From contig JAHECQ010000004.1 of the NCBI GenBank assembly GCA_024641625.1, forward strand, positions 1-28,370: DNA of 28,370 nucleotides, read 5' to 3'. Positions 1 through 6,937 of the stretch are shown here, one piece after another; the stretch's first letter is position 1; each line of letters begins with the position of its first letter. The position numbers and the translations under genes were made by a program. Source of the DNA: Acidimicrobiales bacterium. Its GTDB lineage: Bacteria > Actinomycetota > Acidimicrobiia > Acidimicrobiales > SZUA-35. The notes beneath the pieces were generated by a model. The model saw only the letters and a program-made list of their open reading frames with translations, did no database searches and had not been told where the DNA came from.

Positions 1-291
1 CGGTGGTGGGGTCCGTGATCCGGAATCGTGCGCAGCGTTGGGGCAGCATGATGGCCGACAGCCCGGTGAGCTCGGCACGCAGCTGGTCGGGGGCGGTGAC
101 GATCAGGAGCGGAGCTGGTTGAGGACCCGGATGCGTTCGTTGCGGGCCGAGACCCGCGCGATGCGCAGCACCCGCAGCTTCTCCACGACTCCATCTGCGG
201 TCTTGGCGACCGCGGTGGCTTCCCCGGACTGCGCAGCTCGAGCCGCAGCGACCGCGTCCTCGTTCCACCGCACAGTGGGACGCTTCGCCAT
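1..291 (-). pseudogene. IS110-family transposase remnant, truncated and frameshifted
   Basis: Read on the minus strand from an ATG at 291, the protein resembles the middle of IS110-type transposases: a DAVAAARAAQSGEA stretch, then a DGVVEKLRVLRIARVSA helix, then NQLR. A TGA at 105-103 interrupts it. One frame over, the expected continuation (LLIVTAPDQLRAELTGLS) follows directly, so a single-base shift near 105-110 breaks the gene. The N-terminal RuvC-like DEDD half is absent upstream of 291, and the rest runs off the window. Assignment is by remembered family motifs, not by a search. It looks like a dead insertion-sequence fragment lying downstream of the tRNA-Ala gene. Confidence 0.6.
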
Positions 292-306
292 CGGACACCC
301 CTGCCG

Positions 307-348
307 ACGTAGCCAGAAGCCAAAAGGCTACGTTCAATCTGGCTACGT
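307..348. repeat. 11-bp perfect inverted repeat beside the IS110 remnant
   Basis: The arms ACGTAGCCAGA (307-317) and TCTGGCTACGT (338-348) are exact reverse complements around a 20-base loop. The loop holds a second copy of GGCTACGTTC (326-335), which repeats directly at 341-350. A run of five T lies at 356-360, so on the plus strand this could fold as a weak terminator. On the minus strand it lies between the 3' end of tRNA-Ala and the transposase remnant. It may be an insertion-element end or scar. Confidence 0.45.
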
Positions 349-401
349 TCGCAACTTTTTCACAACTTGTGGAAGTCTATATGCCCTCTGACCTGAGGTT
401 T

Positions 402-478
402 TGGTGGAGCTGATGGGAATCGAACCCACGACCCCCTGCTTGCAAAGCAGGTGCTCTAGCCAACTGAGCTACAGCCCC
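402..478 (-). tRNA. tRNA-Ala (anticodon TGC)
   Basis: The minus strand folds as a complete cloverleaf. The acceptor stem is GGGGCTG paired with CAGCTCC (one G-T pair), followed by the D arm TAGCTCAGTTGGCTAGAGC, an anticodon stem-loop with loop TTTGCAA (anticodon TGC, Ala), a T arm containing GGTTCGATTCC, discriminator A and an encoded CCA at 404-402. A TAAGCT hexamer at 495-490 is a reasonable -10 box. Confidence 0.96.
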
Positions 479-489
479 GAGGAGATCTG

Positions 490-495
490 AGCTTA
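490..495 (-). promoter_or_regulatory. Candidate -10 box for tRNA-Ala
   Basis: TAAGCT on the minus strand lies 11 bases upstream of the mature tRNA 5' end, giving a short 5' leader. No good -35 match is visible 16-18 bases further upstream. A 7-bp dyad (GACGACC 516-522, GGTCGTC 530-536) lies just upstream, between the tRNA and the divergent panE-like gene. Confidence 0.4.
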
Positions 496-586
496 GCGGG
501 CGGACCTCATCGAACGACGACCCGCATCAGGTCGTCTCGGTGGCTGCGTTCGATTCCCGACACCCGGCCGTGAGAGGCTGGGCGGC

Positions 587-1513
587 ATGCGAATTGCGAT
601 TGTCGGTTGTGGCGCCATGGGTTCGGTCTATGCGGGCCTTCTCGCCTCTGGCGGTAACGAGGTCTGGGCTGTGGATACCTGGGACGAGCACATTGCCGCC
701 ATCAATGCCAACGGTCTTCGTGTGGCCGGCGCATCGGGCGATCGAACGGTGCGCCTGGCCGGTGCTGTGGTCTCGGCAGCCGAGATCGACGGTCCTGTCG
801 ATTTGGTGATCCTGGCCACCAAGGTTGGACAGGTGACCGAGGCCGCGGCGTCGCTCGGTCCGATTCTCCGGGACGACACACCGGTGCTGTCCATCCAGAA
901 TGGGCTTGGTGGGCCACAGCGGACCGCGGCTGCGCTGGCACCCGAGCGGGTGGTCATCGGGGTCGTCGGCGGATTCGGCGCCTCGATGGTCGGCCCCGGA
1001 CATGTCCATCACAACGGCATGGAGTTGGTCCGCCTCGGTGAGTTTGCCGGTGCAGGAGTATCGCCTCGGGTCGAAGCCATCGCCGAGGTGTGGCGCAGCG
1101 GAGGCTTCACGGTTGCTGCCTACGAGAACGTGCACCAACTGGTGTGGGAGAAGCTCATCTGCAACGTCGCCTTTTCCGGGCCGTGCACCGTGACCCAACT
1201 TCGAGTCGGCGATCTCTTGGCCGACTCCGATGCCTCGTTGCTCTCGGCGACCTGCGCCGCCGAGGCGTTCGAGGTGGCCATGGCCCACGGCATTCCGCTC
1301 AGCTTCGACGATCCAGTCGCCTATACCCGCGACTTCGGCAGCAAGATCCCTGGCGCGAAGCCGTCGATGTTGCTCGATTTCGAGGCGAAGCGGCGTTGTG
1401 AGATCGACGCCATCAACGGTGCGATACCCGTTGCCGGCGCCGAGGTCGGGGTCAAGGCGCCGGCCAATATCGTGGTGTCGTCCCTCATTCGCACGTGGGA
1501 GAAGCGATTCTGA
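587..1513 (+). CDS. panE: 2-dehydropantoate 2-reductase family protein (ketopantoate reductase)
   Basis: The 308-residue length is normal for the ApbA/PanE family, which reduces ketopantoate to pantoate with NADPH on the way to pantothenate and CoA. The N-terminus has the Rossmann motif GCGAMG (residues 7-12). A family Lys lies in ATKVGQ (about 79). The C-terminal helical domain has the catalytic-type Lys in WEKL (about 189) with a following Asn, and the EIDAINGA signature with its substrate-binding Glu. The ATG at 587 is preceded by a purine-rich GAGAGG. No other pantothenate gene is nearby. Actinobacterial genomes carry several PanE-like paralogues acting on other 2-oxo acids, so the fold and reaction type are surer than the exact substrate. 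Confidence 0.82.
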   Translation: MRIAIVGCGAMGSVYAGLLASGGNEVWAVDTWDEHIAAINANGLRVAGASGDRTVRLAGAVVSAAEIDGPVDLVILATKVGQVTEAAASLGPILRDDTPVLSIQNGLGGPQRTAAALAPERVVIGVVGGFGASMVGPGHVHHNGMELVRLGEFAGAGVSPRVEAIAEVWRSGGFTVAAYENVHQLVWEKLICNVAFSGPCTVTQLRVGDLLADSDASLLSATCAAEAFEVAMAHGIPLSFDDPVAYTRDFGSKIPGAKPSMLLDFEAKRRCEIDAINGAIPVAGAEVGVKAPANIVVSSLIRTWEKRF

Positions 1514-1563
1514 CTCGCCCGCAGGTGGACGGTCGGAGTTCGAGAATCGCTACGCATCGGCGC

Positions 1564-1569
1564 TAGCGT
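1564..1569 (+). promoter_or_regulatory. Candidate -10 box, leaderless start of the MFS gene
   Basis: TAGCGT is followed by exactly six bases and then the GTG at 1576. There is no Shine-Dalgarno between them. Transcription starting 6-7 bases after the hexamer would begin at the start codon. The same arrangement recurs at five other genes in the window. No clear -35 is visible. Confidence 0.4.
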
Positions 1570-1575
1570 CGCGCG

Positions 1576-2883
1576 GTGCGATCGAGGACCCAGCTACCCG
1601 CCCATCAACGGACCGAAGGGCTCTTCTACGGTTGGGTGATCGTCGCTTCGGTGTTTCTCATCCTGCTCACGACGGCGGGTTTGGGCTTCTACAACGCCTC
1701 GGTCATTCTCAAGGCGGGCGTCACCGAATTGGGGGTGAAGCAGGGACCCGCCTCACTGGGGCCGACCCTGTTCTTCTCCATCTCAGGCCTCACAGGCTTC
1801 CTCTTGGCCAAGAAGCTCAACGACATCGACCTCCGGTGGTTCTATCTCATCGGTGGCATCATCGGGTCGGGCGCGCTGTTCGGACTCCGTTGGGTCGATT
1901 CTCTGGCGCACTACTACCTCTTCTTCGCCGTCTACGGGGTGGCGTTTGCCTTTGCCGGATTGGTCCCGGGTACCACCCTGGTCGCTCGGTGGTTCGACCG
2001 TCGCCGCCCAACGGCATTGTCGATTGCGTCCACCGGTCTGTCGATGGGCGGCATCGTGCTCACGCCGTTCGCAGCCAGGAGCATCCGCGCCCATGGCCTG
2101 GCCGCTGCTGGGAACTGGATGGCGATCGCGTGGTTCATCGGCGTGGTACCACTGGCCTTGCTGCTGTTGCGAAACTTCCCGGCCGACAAGGGCCTAGAGC
2201 CCGATGGTGCCCCCCGTCCGCCGCAGCCGGTGGCCCTGCGCGGCGCAGACTTCGGTCCGGCATGTCGGAGCCGCTTCTTCCTCTGGCTCTGCGCCACCTA
2301 CAGCATGATCTTCCTGGCCCAGGTCGGCGCGATCGCCCAGCTCTACAGCCTGGCCTCCGAACGCGTCGGCGACGATACGGCTGCGGTCACGGTGTCGGTG
2401 TTGGCGTTCACCAGTGTGCTTGCCCGTCTCCTCGGCGGCGTGGTACTCCGCTGGATCAGCACCAAGATGCTCACGGCCGTCCTCGCCGTGGCTCAGGCCG
2501 GCGCGCTGGCGTTCCTGGCCATGGCCGACACCCGATACATGGTGTTGGCCGGCACGGTGTTCTTCGGCCTCAGTGTCGGCAACCTGCTGATGCTTCAACC
2601 GCTGTTGTTGGCCGAAGCGTATGGCATCAAGAACTACAGCCGCATCTACTCACTCAATCAGTTGATGGGAACCATTGGTGTGGCCGGCGGCCCCTGGCTC
2701 CTGGGATACATCCACGACCAGTCCGACTTTCGGACCGCGTTCGCCTTCGCCGCCGGAGCGAACGTGCTCGGTTTCATCTTCCTCACGCTCGCCGGGCCCA
2801 CCAGTAAGGCCCAGGAATTGTGGAACACGCCGGAGCCGGTGGTGGCAGCGGCAATGCCGATGGCTCAGTCGGCGAGGGCGTAG
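1576..2883 (+). CDS. MFS transporter, OFA/monocarboxylate-like
   Basis: This 435-residue protein is rich in hydrophobic segments consistent with 12 transmembrane helices. It opens with FYGWVIVASVF, typical of the oxalate/formate-antiporter and monocarboxylate branches of the major facilitator superfamily. A positively charged loop, RWFDRRRPTALS, follows helix 4-5 as in MFS cytoplasmic loops. Glycine-rich helices (GLSMGG, GGPWLLGY) lie in both halves. It probably moves an organic acid across the cytoplasmic membrane, but the substrate cannot be read from sequence. The GTG at 1576 is 62 bp after the panE-like gene and is preceded by a -10-like hexamer at the leaderless spacing, so it may have its own promoter. 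It converges with, and overlaps by 19 bp, the beta-propeller gene. Confidence 0.85.
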   Translation: MRSRTQLPAHQRTEGLFYGWVIVASVFLILLTTAGLGFYNASVILKAGVTELGVKQGPASLGPTLFFSISGLTGFLLAKKLNDIDLRWFYLIGGIIGSGALFGLRWVDSLAHYYLFFAVYGVAFAFAGLVPGTTLVARWFDRRRPTALSIASTGLSMGGIVLTPFAARSIRAHGLAAAGNWMAIAWFIGVVPLALLLLRNFPADKGLEPDGAPRPPQPVALRGADFGPACRSRFFLWLCATYSMIFLAQVGAIAQLYSLASERVGDDTAAVTVSVLAFTSVLARLLGGVVLRWISTKMLTAVLAVAQAGALAFLAMADTRYMVLAGTVFFGLSVGNLLMLQPLLLAEAYGIKNYSRIYSLNQLMGTIGVAGGPWLLGYIHDQSDFRTAFAFAAGANVLGFIFLTLAGPTSKAQELWNTPEPVVAAAMPMAQSARA

Positions 2884-4436
2884 AACGTCCCGTTGCGGGA
2901 ACCGACGAAGATCCGACCTTCCCAAACCGCCGGGGTGCTCTCGATGCAGCCCCCCAAGGCGACACTCCACTTGGCCGAAGGTGGGGTAGTGGTGAGGTCG
3001 AAGCCGTGCAGCACGCCGTCGCAGTCACCCTGGATGAGCATGTCATCGACGACAACGGGGCTCTGCCAAAGGGGTCCGGGAAGTCTGAGCACCCAGCGCT
3101 CTTCGCCGGTCGCCCGGTCGAGGCCCAGGACCCGGCCGTCGTCGGTCGAGACGATGACCAGATCACCGGCGAGTGCCGGTGTGGCCCACACACCGGTATC
3201 GGTGCCTCGGTTGGCCTCCCGGCTCCAGATCACGGGATTGTCCGGCGTGGCCGGGTCGAGCTTCATGATCTGGCCGAGCTCCTGCGCCCGAGTGTTCCCA
3301 CGTTCGTACTCACTGGCCACGTAGAGCATGCCGGCCTCATCGACGACCACCGACGCATCGGTGTCGTCACCGGTCCAGAAGCGGAACACCCGTTCGGGTG
3401 TACCCCCGGCGGTGAGGGTCGACAGATCCCAACCCTGAACCAGGCCGCCCGAGTTGGCGAAATACATGGTGTCGCCGCTGATGGCCACCGAGTTCTCGAT
3501 GGACACGTCCCGGTCGGTTGCGGCCAGAAGCTCGGCGTCCCAGCCTTCCCCCGAATAGACGATTTCGGGGCTCACCGTCACCAGGCCATCCGCGCCGTAC
3601 CCGCGGTTGAGCTTGATGATGAAGAACCGAGAGTTCTCGCCGCCTTCGAACAGATAGTCGTCGATGACGAGTCCAGAGCCGTCCCAGTCGTTGTTCCACA
3701 GCGTTGGTTTCACTGCGTCGGCCGACAGTTTCCACAGCGCCACCGGCTCGGGACGATCGAGGGCGACGACGTGGTAGAAGTTGTCGCGGCTGCCGGTGTA
3801 GAGCAGCGGGAAGCCATCGGGATCGATGGTGACGGTCCCCTTGATGATGTCGTCGGTGGCGTAGGGCGGATAGACGACCGCACCGGTGGCGGGATCGAGG
3901 AAGTTGACATTGCGGTTGTATGCGCCGAAGGCAAGTCGCCAACCGGTGTCGTCGCCCGGTGGATGGAAGACGGTCGGTTGACCGGTCCAGCCCGACCCGC
4001 ACCACTGCTTGTTCTCACCGCCGACCGGCGAGTTCGAACAGCCGATGTCGAACGACCAGATGACGTGCGGGTTCTGCGGCACCGGACCGCGTCCGTACCA
4101 CGAGCGAGTCGGATTGCCTCGGAAGGTGAGCAACCCATCGACGGCTCCGAGGCTCGACCACGCATGCCCCGACGACCGGGGGTCGACCCATCCGGCAAAA
4201 TCGGTGAACGACTCGAGCGTGGTGGTGGTCTCGGCCACGGTGGTCGACACCGGAGCCACCGTCGTGGCAGCTGCTGTGGTGGACGTCGAGTCGGCGACGC
4301 CGCTCGGCGACGCAGCGTCGGAACGTTCGATGACGCTCGGTCGTTGGAGCACCTGATTGGCAAGCAGTAACAGACCGACGATCGACAAGGTGACCCCGAG
4401 AAGCTTGGGCAACCACGGCGGACCGGAGCGGATCAA
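2865..4436 (-). CDS. Membrane-anchored PQQ-like beta-propeller protein
   Basis: This is a 523-residue protein. Residues about 9-28 form one hydrophobic helix with basic residues before it, fitting an uncleaved signal anchor. A low-complexity Thr/Ser/Ala linker follows (about 45-75), and the rest is a beta-propeller with repeated blades. The blades are clearest at the C-terminus, with alternating GLDRATGEERW and GFDLTT-type strands as in PQQ-dependent dehydrogenases and BamB. No PQQ-dehydrogenase active site was recognised, so it may be a structural or binding propeller. Several Cys pairs (CSNS, QWCGSG, GDCDG, GGCIE) could form disulfides outside the cell. Its ATG overlaps the stop of release factor 3 (ATGA), so the two are translationally coupled. 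Function is unknown. Confidence 0.78.
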   Translation of the reverse strand: MIRSGPPWLPKLLGVTLSIVGLLLLANQVLQRPSVIERSDAASPSGVADSTSTTAAATTVAPVSTTVAETTTTLESFTDFAGWVDPRSSGHAWSSLGAVDGLLTFRGNPTRSWYGRGPVPQNPHVIWSFDIGCSNSPVGGENKQWCGSGWTGQPTVFHPPGDDTGWRLAFGAYNRNVNFLDPATGAVVYPPYATDDIIKGTVTIDPDGFPLLYTGSRDNFYHVVALDRPEPVALWKLSADAVKPTLWNNDWDGSGLVIDDYLFEGGENSRFFIIKLNRGYGADGLVTVSPEIVYSGEGWDAELLAATDRDVSIENSVAISGDTMYFANSGGLVQGWDLSTLTAGGTPERVFRFWTGDDTDASVVVDEAGMLYVASEYERGNTRAQELGQIMKLDPATPDNPVIWSREANRGTDTGVWATPALAGDLVIVSTDDGRVLGLDRATGEERWVLRLPGPLWQSPVVVDDMLIQGDCDGVLHGFDLTTTPPSAKWSVALGGCIESTPAVWEGRIFVGSRNGTFYALAD

Positions 4437-6019
4437 GCGAGACCGCCCTCTGCGATCAATCGTTCCAGGGTGAGCTCTGGGTAGTCGCGCAGCACTCGGT
4501 CCATCCAGTAGCGACTCTCGAAGACGGCCAGACGAGTGCCGTCGGCCCGTTCGAGCACCTCGACGCCCTGCATGGCCCGAAGCACGTCGGTCGATGCGGT
4601 ATCGGTTCGACGGGCGATGGTGTACGGCGTCGCCGTGAGCTCGATCTCGGCGCCGAACTCGTTGGCCAACCGGTGACTGGCGACCTCGAACTGCATGGGT
4701 CCAACGGCGGCGAAGATGGGAGCCTGATCGCCCAGATCCCGTTCACGCAGCACCTGGACGGTGCCTTCCTCGTCGAGTTGGGCGATGCCATTGCGGAACT
4801 GCTTGAACTTCGATGTGTCCTTGACCCGGGCCCGCATGAAGTACTCGGGAGCAAACGCAGGTAACGGAGGGAACTCGGCCGGGCGATCGACGTACACGGC
4901 ATCCCCCACCCGGAGATCGTTGGCATTGACCAACCCGATCACGTCGCCCGGCCATGCCAGCTCCACCGTCTCGCGGTCCTGGCCGAACATGGTCTGGGCG
5001 TACTTCGTGGAGAACTGACGACCGGAGCGTCCGGAGGTGACGATCATGCCACGCTCGAACCGGCCCGAGCACACTCTGACGAAGGCGATCCGGTCGCGAT
5101 GGGCCTTGTCCATGCCGGCTTGGACCTTGAACACCAGCCCGGCGAAGGGATCGTCCAGCGATCGACGGCTTCCGTCGGCCAGCGGGCGGGGTGCAGGACT
5201 GGGGACGAGGTCGACCACGCCATCGAGCAGGAACCGCACGCCGAAGTTCGTCAGTGCCGAGCCGAAGAACACCGGCGTCGATTCGCAAGCCAGGAACGTC
5301 TTGCGATCGGCGACGCGCCCCAGTTCGGTGAGTAACTGTGCCTCCTCCAACGCCGTGTCCCAGGACTCGCCCTCCTCGCGGGCCGCCCGTTCGATGTCGA
5401 TGACTTCCTCGGGGGCGATGGTGGAGCCTCGGGAGGTGCGTTCGAAGCGGGTGTATTCGCCGGTTCCCTGATGGATGACGCCTCGAAAGTCGCCCGGTAT
5501 CCCCACCGGCCAGGTGACCGGCGTTGGCTCGACCACCAGGGTCTCCTCGATCTGATCGAGAAGTTCGAGTGGCCCCTGGCCCGGCCGATCGAACTTGTTG
5601 ATGAACGTGAGGAACGGGATCTCCCGTTCTCGGCAGACTTCGAAGAGCTTCAGTGTCTGTGGTTCGATGCCCTTGGCCGCGTCGATGACCATGATGGCGG
5701 CGTCGGCGGCAGCCAGTACTCGATAGGTGTCCTCGGAGAAGTCGCGATGGCCCGGGGTGTCGAGCAGATTGAGGACGCAGTCGCGGTAGGGAAATTGCAG
5801 CGCCGTCGAGGTGATCGAGATGCCTCGCTGCTGTTCCAGCTCCATCCAGTCCGACGTGGCCGACCGACGCCCCTCGCGGGCCTTGACCGTTCCGGCCTCC
5901 TTGCCCAGTGCACCGCCGTAGAGCAGGAACTTCTCGGTGAGGGTGGTCTTGCCCGCGTCGGGGTGCGAGATGATCGCGAACGTACGCCGTCGAGCGGCTT
6001 CCTCCCAGGGTGTGGTCAC
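4433..6019 (-). CDS. prfC: Peptide chain release factor 3
   Basis: At 528 residues this is the usual RF3 length. It is a GTPase that removes RF1/RF2 from the ribosome after peptide release. The G domain shows the P-loop HPDAGKTT (19-26), the switch II motif DTPGH (87-91) and NKFD (141-144). The RF3-type QQRGISITSTALQF segment lies around 63-76. The EF-Tu-like domain 2 and the RF3 C-terminal domain follow (PMQFEVASHRL, then DYPELTLERLI at the end). Start is GTG at 6019, directly preceded by GCGGG and, six bases up, TAGTGT, so the mRNA may be leaderless. It overlaps the downstream beta-propeller gene by 4 bp. Confidence 0.95.
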   Translation of the reverse strand: MTTPWEEAARRRTFAIISHPDAGKTTLTEKFLLYGGALGKEAGTVKAREGRRSATSDWMELEQQRGISITSTALQFPYRDCVLNLLDTPGHRDFSEDTYRVLAAADAAIMVIDAAKGIEPQTLKLFEVCREREIPFLTFINKFDRPGQGPLELLDQIEETLVVEPTPVTWPVGIPGDFRGVIHQGTGEYTRFERTSRGSTIAPEEVIDIERAAREEGESWDTALEEAQLLTELGRVADRKTFLACESTPVFFGSALTNFGVRFLLDGVVDLVPSPAPRPLADGSRRSLDDPFAGLVFKVQAGMDKAHRDRIAFVRVCSGRFERGMIVTSGRSGRQFSTKYAQTMFGQDRETVELAWPGDVIGLVNANDLRVGDAVYVDRPAEFPPLPAFAPEYFMRARVKDTSKFKQFRNGIAQLDEEGTVQVLRERDLGDQAPIFAAVGPMQFEVASHRLANEFGAEIELTATPYTIARRTDTASTDVLRAMQGVEVLERADGTRLAVFESRYWMDRVLRDYPELTLERLIAEGGLA

Positions 6020-6025
6020 CCCGCA

Positions 6026-6031
6026 ACACTA
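6026..6031 (-). promoter_or_regulatory. Candidate -10 box, leaderless start of prfC
   Basis: TAGTGT on the minus strand is separated from the GTG at 6019 by six bases (TGCGGG). The spacing places transcription start at or next to the start codon. No -35 match is evident. Confidence 0.4.
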
Positions 6032-6064
6032 TCTGGACGCTGCTTCGTCGCTGGACGGCGCGAA

Positions 6065-6175
6065 TCAGATCGCAGCGAGGATGAGGGGCAACGCAGCCAG
6101 GAACGAAATGACGGCTGAGATCAGCAACGCTCGACCTATCGATTCCCGCGAACCCACACGCTTGCCCTTCGCCAA
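6065..6175 (-). CDS. Possible small single-helix membrane protein
   Basis: In the 238-bp gap between the response regulator and prfC, an open frame from a TTG at 6175 would encode 36 residues. A basic start (AKGKRVGSRESIG) is followed by one hydrophobic helix, ALLISAVISFLAALPLILAA, at the very C-terminus. A GCGGGG stretch lies just before the TTG. The basic-then-hydrophobic pattern is what a small membrane protein looks like. With a weak start codon and no family recognised this stays a candidate only. The rest of the gap (6176-6257) shows only a 6-bp hairpin over the response-regulator stop (6245-6261), without a T run. Confidence 0.25.
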   Translation of the reverse strand: MAKGKRVGSRESIGRALLISAVISFLAALPLILAAI

Positions 6176-6257
6176 CGACCCCGCCCGAGGTCGTTCCTCT
6201 AGGAATACCTCAGACGGGGAAGTCGCAGAATAGGCAGCAATGCTCTGAGGAGGCCCC

Positions 6258-6911
6258 TCAGCCGACCTGAGTCTCTTCGTTGCTCTTGAGATCGATGATG
6301 CCCAACCGGACCGCACCGAGCACTGCATGGGTGAGGCTCTGAGCATCGAGTTTGCGGTAGATGGCGTTCAGGTGGTTGTGCACGGTTTTGGTGGTGATGC
6401 CGAGATAGCGACCCGCTTGCTTGGTGCTCATGCCGTCAGCGATCGCCTGGAGGATTTCGACCTGACGATCCGAGAGCAGTGCCTCCTGGGCCCGGGCGTC
6501 GTTCATTGCCGTCAACATCGCTCCGGCCAACGCAGGGGACAGGACGGTCTCGCCGTCGACCACCCGAAGGACCGTTTCGCGCACGTCGGCGAACGAGGTG
6601 CCCTTGCTGAGGTACGCCGTGGCGCCCGCAGCGATGGCGTCACGAGTGCGATCGATGTCGTCATGCATGGTGAGCACGGCGATACGGACGCTCGGCAGTG
6701 CCTCGCGGATGCGGCGAGTGGCCTCGATGCCATCCATCACCGGCATGGACAGGTCCATCAGCACCACGTCGGGCAGGAGTGCCTTGGCCAGAGCCACGGC
6801 CTCCTCCCCCGTCGATGCCTCGCCGACGACAGTGTCGCCGGCGGCTTCGAAGGAACGGCGTAGCCCATCGCGAAGAAGGGTGTGGTCGTCGGCGAGCAAG
6901 ATTCTGATCAT
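6258..6911 (-). CDS. NarL/FixJ-type two-component response regulator
   Basis: This is a 217-residue protein. The receiver domain (1-120) has the acidic pocket ADDH (7-10), the phosphoacceptor Asp53 in LMDLSMP, Thr81 in VLTMHD and Lys103 in LSKG, all as needed for phosphorylation. The C-terminal LuxR-type HTH (about 145-205) includes LSDRQVEILQAIADG and TKTVHNHL, the DNA-recognition helix. It lies 26 bp downstream of the sensor kinase on the same strand and is very probably its partner. Target genes cannot be inferred from the window. Confidence 0.93.
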   Translation of the reverse strand: MIRILLADDHTLLRDGLRRSFEAAGDTVVGEASTGEEAVALAKALLPDVVLMDLSMPVMDGIEATRRIREALPSVRIAVLTMHDDIDRTRDAIAAGATAYLSKGTSFADVRETVLRVVDGETVLSPALAGAMLTAMNDARAQEALLSDRQVEILQAIADGMSTKQAGRYLGITTKTVHNHLNAIYRKLDAQSLTHAVLGAVRLGIIDLKSNEETQVG

Positions 6912-6937
6912 GGGGTAGTGGACCTCTCAGGCGTCGT

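Noticed and set aside
2820..4370. Long plus-strand open frame of 516 codons
   Set aside because: It lies antisense to the beta-propeller gene, whose translation has clear blades and a signal anchor. The plus frame has no recognisable fold and reflects high GC.
6245..6261. Hairpin CTGAGG/CCTCAG over the response-regulator stop as a terminator
   Set aside because: The stem is only 6 bp and no T run follows on either strand.
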